Counted from the stretch's first letter, positions 1 through 7,504 are shown. The stretch: 15,940 bases of DNA from an uncultured bacterium (GCA_902779075.1 CACZAK010000110.1:1-15940); one strand, 5' to 3'. Numbers and translations: made by a program. The notes: generated by a model from the sequence alone, not told the origin.

Positions 1-767
1 CACGCATGTAACCGTAGCCGCAGTCGGCATCCAGGAGCATTTCGCCGTCTCCCTAATGCCGACGCGATGCCTATGTGGGCAATTGTCAATCGAATAATCC
101 GGCGTGAACTCCAATTTCACGGCGGTAAGGCTGCCATTGGAATCAGATGACACACCTGTCTCAGTTTCCGTGAACGTACCCAACACTTTGATGTCAGTCA
201 TCGCATCGCTCACATCCGCCGCCTCGTAAACGCATGTGGAGAAAAACGACTCATACGGGACAATGTTCGTAATCGCCGGCAAGTCGATCGTCCCTCCGGC
301 CACGGCGGAAAGTTTGCCGAGGTTCTGCGAGGACAAAGACAATGAGCCTCCATGCGTTCCGCCATAAGCGGAAACCGTCAACTGCACGCGCGTCGAGCGC
401 TTTGGCCTCGCCCCGTACTCGCTGTCCAGGTATGCCTCTTCGAAGATCACGACAGGCTTGCTGAACGTTATGGAAAGCGAGGGAGCATTCGTGGGATCAT
501 ACGAAACCGGGCCTGGTGGAACAGGATCATCGAACCCGCAGCGACACACTCCCCCGGTGGCGGCGAACGCCGCCCCACCCAGTAAATAGTATAGTATGCC
601 CTTCTTGCAAATACCGCCGCAATCGCACGTCGGCGAACAGCCAAACACAATCGTATTCCCGCTAAAAGACACACACCCGCAAGGTGCGCCCCTGAGTGGC
701 GGATCACTTGTAAACGCCCCGCCGGGGTCGTATGGTTCGACAGTTGCCGTATATACGCGATTGGATT

Positions 768-861
768 CACCTATGCTTTCTGTGAAAACAAAGTCCAGCG
801 GCCAGCGCACATTGCACCTATGCTTTCTGTGAAAACAAAGTCCAGCGGCCAGCGCACATTG
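768..861. repeat. Perfect 47-bp tandem duplication (768-814 and 815-861)
   Basis: The two 47-base units are identical at every position and directly adjacent. The flanking bases differ (T before copy one, G at the equivalent place before copy two). Because 47 is not a multiple of three, the duplication shifts the frame of the minus-strand gene it sits in. The frame upstream reads NVRWPLDFVFTESIG and then terminates. The frame downstream reads the same peptide and continues as ESNRVYTATVEPYDPGG. One copy is therefore enough for an intact gene. Confidence 0.97.
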
Positions 862-1140
862 TAGTCCGCGACGCCATTAGTGGCGACAGTCGGATAGATG
901 TAGTCTATGGGGAACGAGACTGTAAATGGCGTGTCGGACGTGACGGCGTAATCGACGCCTATGAGGAGCGGTACGCGGTTCGTGACGCCCGCAAGCGCAA
1001 CCACCACGGGATTGCCGAGGCGCGAGTCGCGGTCGCCGGTGAAGTAGATCGGCGCAGGGCCACGTTCCGCAACGACATCAACAAAGTAATAGGCGTTGGA
1101 GTTCACGTCGGCACGCCAAGACAAGACACAGTCACCACCA

Positions 1141-1196
1141 ACGGGCAAGATGCCCGTTGTCCCAGTCCCGCCATTCCCAACGGGCAAGACGCCCGT
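1141..1196. repeat. Two copies of a 17-nt palindromic repeat inside a coding region
   Basis: The sequence acgggcaagatgcccgt occupies 1141-1157 and a one-base variant (acgggcaagacgcccgt) occupies 1180-1196. Each can form a 6-bp stem (ACGGGC/GCCCGT) around a 5-base loop. Together they encode the Gly-rich stretch containing GVLPVG and GILPVG at about residues 297-315 of the large exported protein. On the plus strand one frame reads TGKMPV and TGKTPV. I recall this motif as a high-copy dispersed repeat in Verrucomicrobia and Planctomycetes. The palindromes are directly visible; membership of a dispersed family is from memory. Confidence 0.8.
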
Positions 1197-2084
1197 CGCC
1201 CCAGTGCTGCCGCTCGCCACTGCCTCAAGTACGTTAGAGCAAACCGTGTTGTACCATTCAGCGTTCGTGCCGTGTGCGTCTGGACCGGCGACGAGCGGAT
1301 CGGGGTCGACAGAGTTCTCCAGCCCGTCGTCGTCAAGATCGAACGGCCACACGCGCAAGTGACGCACGGTGCGGTCTTCGTAGCGGTAGTCGAAACCGCC
1401 GTTCGTGTACAGTTCTGCCTGGAAGCATACTGGATTCGTCGCATCGCGTCCGAGCGCCGCGTTCCACCATGTGACGAGCAGCGTGTTTGACGGCGTGGCC
1501 CCGTGCCAGAATACGCTTTCATTTCGCCCGTCTGGCAGAAGCTGCCACTTGACCACGGGCAGCAGAGAGAGATCCTGTTCGAAGGCTCGGGGAAAATCGC
1601 GCGAGCGGACGTTTCTTCGGATTTCGCCGCGTGAAAGCACCGTCACGCCGGATGCGAACGGGTACGACCAGCCGTCGGCCGGAATGCGGAAGGCATCGTC
1701 GTGCGCGCCGCGCAGACGCCAGCGCTCGTTCGTGACCGCGTTCGCGGGCGGCGGCGCGAACGCACCGGTACCGGACACCTCCGCCACGCGCCAGCCGTTT
1801 GAAATGTCCTCCGGCGTGACGGACCGGACTGCCGGCGGATTGAACTGCATCAGGTACATCCCTCCGACGCCATTCACGCCGTTGGTGTTCTTGCCGATCA
1901 ATGTGGTGCAGACAATCGCCAGCGAAACAAGCCCTGCGCAGACTGACCTGCCTAGCTTCGACCACATTCGAGATTTGAACGATTGCAGTTGCAACAGCAC
2001 CCAGGCCAAGACACATGCGCCGAGCAGGGGCGAGAACACGCACAAAACGATTTGCCGCACTATTCTGGGAAAAGATTCCATACG

Positions 2085-2654
2085 TCACCTCAAAAACACT
2101 GAAAGCGAACCTGGCACAACCCGCACTTCCAGCAACTCGGAGGAACCGTCAAGCCCGCGTCCCGTAAGGCGCATCATGTTCCAGCTGCGGCGGTAGAACA
2201 TTGAGGGGGCAAGTCCCGTGAAGGCCGACGCACCGTCAACTGTCGCCATAACGGACACGGGCGAGGAAGTGTGGGCATTCAGCCCCACCGTAAATGCCAG
2301 CGTCCGCAAATCGCCCGAGCCCGCGGAAGACTCCACGCGTCCTCCGTCAAAGCCTTCCTGCACGAACCATGCACCGCAGTCCCAGCCCGCTACGAGGTCG
2401 CTCTCCGCAAGCGACAGCACACCGTCGCCGTCCGAATCCGTCCCGAACGATACCTGCACGTTGTTGGTGGGAGTAGTACGACACGTCAGGCTGAAATTGA
2501 ACTTCCCGGCACAATCCTGCCAAGCCGCGAACGACACGTTGGTGGCCGTCTCGGTGTCGTCATGCGCCACCGTCGGCAGCACAGGACGTACCGGCGGCAG
2601 GGCGAAAACCACAGTGGCCGCCGCGCAACACAGAATTGAGAAGGTCGTTTTCAT
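2085..2654 (-). CDS. Small exported protein with an EF-hand-like calcium loop
   Basis: A 189-residue protein of unknown function. The N-terminus (MKTTFSILCC, then a hydrophobic run to about residue 20) is a signal peptide, so it is probably periplasmic or at the surface. Residues 73-84 form D-S-D-G-D-G with Glu at position 12, the spacing of an EF-hand or dockerin-type calcium loop. Cys48 and Cys58 lie before that loop and Cys93 (in WDCGAWF) after it. A purine-rich GGAAAG lies about nine bases upstream of the ATG. It directly precedes the large exported protein (3-base gap), so the pair probably forms one transcription unit and may work together at the envelope. I do not recognise a named domain beyond the loop. 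The reading frame is well supported; calcium binding is inferred. Confidence 0.8.
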   Translation of the reverse strand: MKTTFSILCCAAATVVFALPPVRPVLPTVAHDDTETATNVSFAAWQDCAGKFNFSLTCRTTPTNNVQVSFGTDSDGDGVLSLAESDLVAGWDCGAWFVQEGFDGGRVESSAGSGDLRTLAFTVGLNAHTSSPVSVMATVDGASAFTGLAPSMFYRRSWNMMRLTGRGLDGSSELLEVRVVPGSLSVFLR

Positions 2655-2684
2655 GTCTGTCGCTTTCCATTTTAGGCAGATGTT

Positions 2685-2690
2685 ATTATA
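2685..2690 (-). promoter_or_regulatory. Candidate -10 element for the exported-protein pair
   Basis: On the minus strand this reads TATAAT, a perfect consensus -10, about 30 bases upstream of the start at 2654 and within an AT-rich gap after the HNH gene. No convincing -35 hexamer is seen at 16-18 bases, so only the -10 is called. Confidence 0.4.
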
Positions 2691-2717
2691 CCATATACCA
2701 TTATTCCTGTGGTGTGC

Positions 2718-3772
2718 CTAGCAGTTTCCCTTTACGCGGTTGTGGTGTTTGCACAGCATCTGGCAGTTCGCCTCCGTCGTGTCGCCGCCCCTCGACCAAG
2801 CGGAGACGTGATCCGCTTCCATTTCGTTGAAGGCGTAGATGCGCCTTGCGTTGGCTTCATGTCCGTTTGCGCAGTCTGGGCAGTTCGAGACACCTCGCGT
2901 CTTCGCCTCTTCGGTCTGTCTCCTGTACACTTTCCGCGCAATCTCAACGCTGAACATCCTCACCTTCAGCAGTTTCTTGTCAACCTCTCCGCCAAGGACG
3001 TACTCGAAGATGTTGCGTCAGTTCTGTATCTTGCCGTCGTCTGCGTCGGCAAACAAAGATTCGACGCGCTCCCAGACCTTGTCGGGATCATACGGTTGCA
3101 CATGGTACGTTTCGTAGAGCCGCCCCCATTCAAGCCCGCACATCTCACTTCTCGTCCCAGCGCCTTTGCAAGAATCGCCTGGCGCTTCTCGTCCCCCGCC
3201 ACAAAGGCTTTCCACTTCTGCATGTTCGCGTTCGACGAGTTGCTGAACACCGCCTTGGCCGCCGTGACGAACGGCCCGGAATACGTCGCGTTCAGGAGCT
3301 CCTGGTCGTTGAGCGGCTTGCCCGCTATGTTGATTGTCCGGAACCAGTCCTTTATCTCCGCCTCGGGGTCGTCGCCCTCGCCCTCGCAGATGTATATCGT
3401 CAACGGAATGTCAAGCATCCACGCATGGTGTGCCGGATCGAACTTGTGAGGCATCCCGTTGGCGTCAAGGACGTCAAGCTGCCCCGTCACGAACCGTCCG
3501 AAGCTCGTGATGCGCTGCTGTCCGTCGAGGACCTCGTACTTCTCCTCCCCGACCTTAAGGAAATAGACGAGACCAATAGGATACTTCTTCAGCAGTGAAT
3601 CCACCACCGCCACATCGTCCTTGCCGTTCGCATAGATGTAGTTGCGCTGGTATTCCGGCTGGATCGTGAGCCTGCCGCTCCATCCGTAGAGGCCACGGCC
3701 TTCAAGCGAGTTGTAGGAGAATCCCTTGCAGATGTCACCAACTGTGATGTCGGTGCGAAGTTCGGTTTTCAT
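2718..3772 (-). pseudogene. Decayed DUF262 (GmrSD-type) nuclease with C-terminal HNH domain
   Basis: The first 205 or so codons give a typical DUF262 N-terminal domain: an IQPEYQRNYIY stretch (residues 37-47), EVLDGQQRITSFGRF (about 79-93), and WFRTINIAGKPLNDQELLNATYSGPF. Near 3150-3160 the frame breaks: AILAKALG is followed one frame over by SEMCGLEWGRLYETYH. From memory of full-length relatives, about 50 residues are missing at this junction. The second frame then meets an in-frame TGA at 3018-3020 and continues as RNIFEYVLGGEVDKKLL into an HNH module: NCPDCANGHEA, EADHVSAWSRGGDTTEANCQMLCKHHN, ending at 2718. A good SD (GGAAGGTG) precedes the ATG. It lies 27 bases after the methyltransferase stop, in the same direction. 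Deletion, frameshift and nonsense together make a functional product unlikely. The HNH part has a GTG at 2963, but separate expression has no support. Confidence 0.85.
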
Positions 3773-3793
3773 TTGTCGGACACCTTCCTTTTG

Positions 3794-3819
3794 ACAGGAT
3801 TAACATGATTTACAGGATT
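3794..3819. repeat. Short AT-rich repeat unit at the methyltransferase 3' end
   Basis: This stretch holds two copies of acaggatt separated by aacatgattt, just upstream of the nuclease SD. It spans the methyltransferase stop and supplies its last residues (QSCKSC). I recall near-identical 'AATCCTGT..AATCATGTTAATCCTGT' units as common dispersed intergenic repeats in many environmental bacteria. The internal repeat is visible here; the dispersed nature is from memory. Confidence 0.5.
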
Positions 3820-4900
3820 GTTTATGGCGGATGAAAAAACGCTTGTATAATCTTTCACCGTTGATTACTGGTTGCGCTACGCCACTTGCCTCATCCCATG
3901 ATCCAAGCGAAAAACCTTTGCCTTCACTTTCCGTTGCGCCCACAATCTCAAACTGCTCCGGACAATACTTGTCGAGGAATGAAATCGGCACGCCCATAAT
4001 GCCGTCATAGTCGCTCGGTATCGCATCGGTGAACGGGACTTCAATCGCGTCGTAGTTATCATACTTCCTGTAGCCGATACCTTTTACTTCCTTGTGGCGC
4101 GAATACTTGATGTTGTCCGCCACCGTCATAAGCTGCAAGGGCTGGTGGCGTCTGCCGTGTTCAAGGTTGGTGAACCACCTCACGCCCGGAACACGAATCA
4201 ACCCTTCGCGGTAGTCATGCGAGTTGTAGTAGCTCAGTTTCTTGTCCACCTCGATCGGCGACTTGAAGTAGCCAGCTCCTCTGACAAAAGGATTGTCGAG
4301 CCAAATCCTGTTCGCCTTGATCAACGGGAACACCTCCTTGTATGTGATGGCGTTGCGGTTGCCGATGATTGCGAATTCCTTGCCTGCTTCCATTATCCAC
4401 GCAAGGAACTCCCTGAACAGCGAGAACGGCGGATTGGTCACGATGACATCCGCCTCGTCGCGCAGTTTCTTCACCTCGTCGCTGCGGAAGTCGCCGTCGC
4501 CGTCGAGGTACTTCCATTCGATGTCCTCGAAGTTCACCTTGCCGTCACCGGTCACGTCATGGTCGAGGACGAATATCTTGCCGCGCTCGTTCTTCGGTTT
4601 CTCGCCTGACATTTCTGCGGCATAGTCGAACAGGATTCCGTATCTCTCCCGCTTGGCATCCGGCGCGTAGCTCGTCGAAATGAGCTTTTTCAGACCAAGT
4701 GCGGCAAAGTTCTCTGCAAAGTACCGCGTGAAGTTGCTCCACTCTGGATCGTCGCACGGAAGAAGGACCGTCTTGCCACGGAACGTATCCGGGTTGTATT
4801 CAAGATATGCGTTCATCTCCGTCTGGATGTCCGCGTATTGCGTGTAGAACTCATCCAGTTTTGCTCTCTTCGCATTTTGCAGCGCGGTAGTGTCTGACAT
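3800..4900 (-). CDS. EcoRI-family adenine-specific DNA methyltransferase
   Basis: Predicted to transfer a methyl group from SAM to the N6 of adenine in a specific DNA sequence. From the chosen start the protein is 366 residues. Visible landmarks are the N-terminal KRAKLDEFYTQYADIQTEM, VLLPCDDPEWSNF (about 45-57), and the amino-methyltransferase motif IV NPPF at 156-159 in VIVTNPPFSLFREF. These are followed by FAIIGNRNAITYKEVFPLI and SFLDKYCPEQFEIVG, which I recognise from the EcoRI_methylase family. A longer frame to 4984 exists, but the ATG at 4900 has GGAG nine bases upstream and begins where family proteins usually begin. The last six residues come from a repeat and may be an extension. 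It precedes the broken DUF262/HNH gene by 27 bases, as in a modification-restriction pair. No inactivating lesion is seen, so it may now act as an orphan methyltransferase. The recognition site cannot be read from the sequence. Confidence 0.9.
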   Translation of the reverse strand: MSDTTALQNAKRAKLDEFYTQYADIQTEMNAYLEYNPDTFRGKTVLLPCDDPEWSNFTRYFAENFAALGLKKLISTSYAPDAKRERYGILFDYAAEMSGEKPKNERGKIFVLDHDVTGDGKVNFEDIEWKYLDGDGDFRSDEVKKLRDEADVIVTNPPFSLFREFLAWIMEAGKEFAIIGNRNAITYKEVFPLIKANRIWLDNPFVRGAGYFKSPIEVDKKLSYYNSHDYREGLIRVPGVRWFTNLEHGRRHQPLQLMTVADNIKYSRHKEVKGIGYRKYDNYDAIEVPFTDAIPSDYDGIMGVPISFLDKYCPEQFEIVGATESEGKGFSLGSWDEASGVAQPVINGERLYKRFFIRHKQSCKSC

Positions 4901-4988
4901 GGTCTGATGCTCCGTTGCGCTCATGTCGCGAGGCCGCCGGACCCCATGTCCGATGCATAAAAAAGGAGCGCACTTCTTCCTCATGCAC

Positions 4989-5110
4989 TCAAGAGAAGCC
5001 CTACCACAGGCTTAAGCGGATGCATGAAAGAAGAGCGCGCCCGTATGGGCGCATCTCAACTTTCATGCTGTCCGCTTTTTTGGCGAAATATGTGGTAGTA
5101 TTCCTCTTGA
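4989..5110. repeat. Nested inverted repeat of about 120 bp in the priA to methyltransferase gap
   Basis: Successive blocks pair across a centre at about 5045. TCAAGAG (4989-4995) pairs with CTCTTGA (5104-5110), CTACCACA (5001-5008) with TGTGGTAG (5091-5098), AAGCGGA (5014-5020) with TCCGCTT (5071-5077), and CATGAAAG (5023-5030) with CTTTCATG (5060-5067). A perfect apical hairpin GCGCCC-GTAT-GGGCGC lies at 5037-5052. A run of six T follows one arm on the plus strand (5076-5081). An imperfect direct copy of 5017-5040 lies at 4950-4973 (19 of 24 bases identical by eye). It may be a MITE/REP-like element, a structured RNA, or a leader of the methyltransferase. The pairing is clear; the function is unknown. 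Confidence 0.7.
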
Positions 5111-5187
5111 ACAGCTTGTTAGCGTTGATGCTAAACTAAAATGCGGTCGGGGGTGGGTTTGGGGCCAGTTCCCGGCCTATGTCTGCT

Positions 5188-5215
5188 GGTGAAGCGGCGA
5201 GAGCACCGCTTCACC
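5188..5215 (-). terminator. Perfect 10-bp hairpin downstream of priA, possible terminator
   Basis: GGTGAAGCGG (5188-5197) pairs perfectly with CCGCTTCACC (5206-5215) around an 8-base loop. It starts about 50 bases past the priA stop codon in the direction of transcription. There is no T-run after it, so it is not a canonical intrinsic terminator; it could protect the 3' end or act with Rho. Confidence 0.4.
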
Positions 5216-5263
5216 GAAGCGAGAAGAGTATAGCAAAACCCCGCGTCTTAGGCTAGGGGTGTG

Positions 5264-7504
5264 TCACATCAAGTTGAGGGCGTCAACGTCGAAGGCAATG
5301 CGCAACGCTTCTGGCGGTGGACGCACCGACTTCAGCCACTTGACGGCATCGACTGCCGCCTTTGCCGTGGGCGTGCGCAACACCACGTGGTAGCGGAACC
5401 AGCCGTCGGCCTTGGATAGCGGTGCCTCGGCGGCCTCCGACACGCGGAATCCCTCGTTGCCGGATTTTGCATTGGCCTTCTTCGCCCATCCTTCGAGGGA
5501 GCGCGCGTAAAGATCCGCCCAGTCGCGCGCGAGCGCTTCCACCTTAGACCGGAACACGAGCGTGGAGAGACGACAGTACGGCGGGAAATACGCCGTGCGG
5601 CGGTCTTCAAGTTCGCAGGCGGCGAACGCGGCGTAGTCGCCCTTCGCGGCGGCGGCGATGGCTGCGGCGTCAGGTTGGAACGTCTGGATGTACACCTCGC
5701 CTGGCTTCTCGGCCCGCCCGGCGCGTCCGCTCACCTGCGCAAGCAGCTGGTAGGTGCGCTCGCTCGCGCGAGGGTCGGGACGGTTGAGCGAAGTATCGGC
5801 GTTCAGCACGCCCACGAGCGTGACGTTTGGGAAGTCAAGTCCCTTCGCGATCATCTGCGTGCCAAGGAGAACGTCCGCCTTGCCAGCACGGAACGCGGAG
5901 AGAATGTCGTCGTGCGAGTACTTGCGCGACGTGGAGTCCGCGTCCATGCGCAGGATCTTCGCGCGAGGGAAGCAAGCCTGCAGCGCAGCCTCGGCACGTT
6001 GCGTACCTACGCCGCCGTATGAGAGCTCTTTTGCGTGGCACATGGGACAGTCCGCCGGCAGACGCGCCCAGCCACCGCACACGTGGCAACGAAGACACTG
6101 GTCCGCACGATGGTAGGTGTATGGCACGGCGCACTCTGGACACTCCGCCACCCAGCCGCAGTCGGGGCAGTCCAACACGCGCGAGTAGCCGCGTCGGTTG
6201 AGGAAGAGTATCGTCTGCTCGCCGCGATCAAGGCGACTCCGCACGGCCTCAAGGAGGAGTGACGAGTAGATGGGGACGTGTCCCATGCGCTCGAGCTCCT
6301 GCTGCATGTTGACGAGATGGACCGTCGGCAGGGAACGCCCCGCCACGCGCGCGGGCACGGATGCGAGTTCGTACTTATTCTGCTGCGCGTTGAGCCACGA
6401 TTCAAGCGACGGCGTGGCACTGCCCAGAACGATGCGCGCGCCCTCGAAGCGCGCGCGCATCACGGCCACATCGCGCGCGTGGTAGCGCGGCGTCTCGTCC
6501 TGTTTGTAGGAGGGATCATGTTCCTCGTCCACCACTATCAACCCGAGATTCGCAACGGGCGCGAAGATCGCGCTGCGCGGCCCCACCACCACGCGTGCCT
6601 CGCCCGTGCGAATGCGGTGCCACTCGTCGTAGCGCTCTCCGTCGGAAAGCGCAGAGTGCAACACGGCCACACGATTTCCAAAGCGTCCCGCAAACCGGCG
6701 CACGGTTTGAGGCGTGAGCGCGATCTCCGGCACGAGCACGATTGCACCCTTTCCCTGCTCCAGAAGTCTCGCGATCGCCTGAAGGTAAATCTCCGTCTTG
6801 CCGCTGCCAGTCACGCCATGCAACAGCACTGGACGAGGTGCTCCGCAACCGTCACTCGGTAGGGCAGTCGCCCCGCGACCGCCGACATCCTGTGCGAATA
6901 TCGTATCAAGTGCCCGCGCCTGCATGTCATTCAACTGGAGCGGATGCGTTGGCACCACGCTACGCCCCGCGAGCGGGTCTCGACGCGACTGGCGCGGAAC
7001 TATGGAAAGGCACCCCTTCTGCGCGAGCGTGCGGAGCGTGGAAGGCGAGGTTTTGAACTCCTTCACGAGCTGCTGCATCCATCCGCCACCAACGCGCACG
7101 ATATCAGCCAGCAACTCCGCCTGATGCTTCGTGAGCTCGGCGGCGGAACCAGTCGGCTCCACGAACAGCAACTCCTTCGGACGCGCGGAGGGCTTGAGGA
7201 CGGACGCTGGCACTGCGGTCTTGAGGACAACCTCAATGGGCGAGGCCGTGTAGGAGGCAATCCACTTGACAAGCTTCAGAAGCGCGGGCGAAAAGAACGG
7301 CGACTCGTCCTCGATCGCCATCACGGGCTTCGTGGCAAACGCCGGCGGCGTCTCCGTAAGGGCCAGCGCAAATCCCCGCGTGATGCGTCCGTGGAACGGC
7401 ACGCGCAAGAGCTGCCCCACGCATACCCTACCTAAAAGTTCGACCGGCACTTCGTAAGTGAAGAGCCGGTCGAGCGCCAGATCGATGGCAACTGAAACGT
7501 ACAA
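5264..7504 (-). CDS. priA: Primosomal replication-restart helicase PriA
   Basis: PriA is a 3'-5' superfamily 2 DNA helicase that recognises stalled forks and starts primosome reassembly so the replicative helicase can be reloaded. At 746 residues it is close to the usual length. Visible features, in order: the N-terminal DNA-binding domain (VAIDLALDRLFTYEVP, 5-20); Walker A GVTGSGKT (230-237); VLVPEIALTPQ (256-266); DEEH Walker B (326-329); GSATPSLESW motif III (361-370). Eight zinc-binding cysteines follow at 446, 449, 455, 458, 470, 473, 476 and 486/489 (nine Cys in the region, two zinc sites expected). Then come LLGTQMIAKGLDFPNVTLVG and QVSGRAGR (590-597). The start is a TTG that directly follows the TAA of the pseudopilin gene in the same frame. 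No earlier start is possible, and the conserved N-terminus requires it. No clear SD is seen, so translation probably depends on coupling to the pilin gene. Confidence 0.97.
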   Translation of the reverse strand: MYVSVAIDLALDRLFTYEVPVELLGRVCVGQLLRVPFHGRITRGFALALTETPPAFATKPVMAIEDESPFFSPALLKLVKWIASYTASPIEVVLKTAVPASVLKPSARPKELLFVEPTGSAAELTKHQAELLADIVRVGGGWMQQLVKEFKTSPSTLRTLAQKGCLSIVPRQSRRDPLAGRSVVPTHPLQLNDMQARALDTIFAQDVGGRGATALPSDGCGAPRPVLLHGVTGSGKTEIYLQAIARLLEQGKGAIVLVPEIALTPQTVRRFAGRFGNRVAVLHSALSDGERYDEWHRIRTGEARVVVGPRSAIFAPVANLGLIVVDEEHDPSYKQDETPRYHARDVAVMRARFEGARIVLGSATPSLESWLNAQQNKYELASVPARVAGRSLPTVHLVNMQQELERMGHVPIYSSLLLEAVRSRLDRGEQTILFLNRRGYSRVLDCPDCGWVAECPECAVPYTYHRADQCLRCHVCGGWARLPADCPMCHAKELSYGGVGTQRAEAALQACFPRAKILRMDADSTSRKYSHDDILSAFRAGKADVLLGTQMIAKGLDFPNVTLVGVLNADTSLNRPDPRASERTYQLLAQVSGRAGRAEKPGEVYIQTFQPDAAAIAAAAKGDYAAFAACELEDRRTAYFPPYCRLSTLVFRSKVEALARDWADLYARSLEGWAKKANAKSGNEGFRVSEAAEAPLSKADGWFRYHVVLRTPTAKAAVDAVKWLKSVRPPPEALRIAFDVDALNLM

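Larger units (their letters stand above)
1..2081 (-). pseudogene. Large exported/surface protein, frame-broken by a 47-bp duplication, 3' end outside window
   Basis: Function unknown. From the start at 2081 the frame runs 436 codons and stops at 771-773, inside a 47-bp tandem duplication. Removing one copy gives one open frame from 2081 to the left edge (678 codons, no stop). The N-terminus has two hydrophobic stretches (about residues 9-32 and 45-62); Met39 (about 1967) is an alternative start giving a plain signal peptide. Around residues 247-262 lies an Asp-rich calcium-loop-like stretch (DLDDDGLENSVDPDP). The second frame encodes a Cys cluster (CGC, CSPTCDCGGIC, CRCGF; roughly 555-700) and then beta-rich Ser/Thr segments. 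The start lies 3 bases after the preceding gene's stop, with GAGGTG upstream, so the two are probably co-transcribed. I recall similar small-plus-large exported pairs in Kiritimatiellota. The reconstruction of the frame is firm; the role is not known. Confidence 0.75.
4901..5263. other. Gene-poor intergenic stretch between priA and the methyltransferase gene
   Basis: This 363-base gap holds the nested inverted repeat (4989-5110), a direct-repeat copy at 4950-4973, the hairpin at 5188-5215 and a G-rich stretch (about 5145-5166). A short plus-strand frame with a hydrophobic C-terminus (5020-5139) is discussed as a finding, not called as a gene. No tRNA and no convincing promoter were seen. Confidence 0.6.

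Noticed and set aside
1..75. A second frameshift near the left edge of the large exported protein (another frame reads GDGEMLLDADCGYGYMR)
   Set aside because: The main frame stays open to the edge and its HRHRVGIRE stretch fits my memory of the family, so one frame explains the region; the end is too short to decide.
1405..2196. A 263-codon plus-strand frame opposite the large exported protein
   Set aside because: No start signal or domain is seen, and the minus strand carries a coherent exported protein across the same bases.
2718..2963. Stand-alone 81-residue HNH endonuclease starting at GTG 2963
   Set aside because: The same frame continues upstream as FEYVLGGEVDKKLL, part of the DUF262/HNH protein, and there is no SD; it is a fragment of the broken gene.
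3018..3020. In-frame TGA read as selenocysteine or recoded codon
   Set aside because: DUF262/HNH proteins are not known selenoproteins, the gene already has a deletion and frameshift, and other genes here use TGA as stop (for example at the ATGA overlaps).
5037..5081. Plus-strand intrinsic terminator (stem followed by T-run)
   Set aside because: No convincing plus-strand gene ends just before it, and the stem is part of a much larger palindrome, so a simple terminator call is not justified.
4901..5263. tRNA, rRNA or CRISPR array in the largest gap
   Set aside because: No cloverleaf, no TTC-containing T-loop arrangement and no regularly spaced repeats were found; the repeats are inverted or single imperfect copies.
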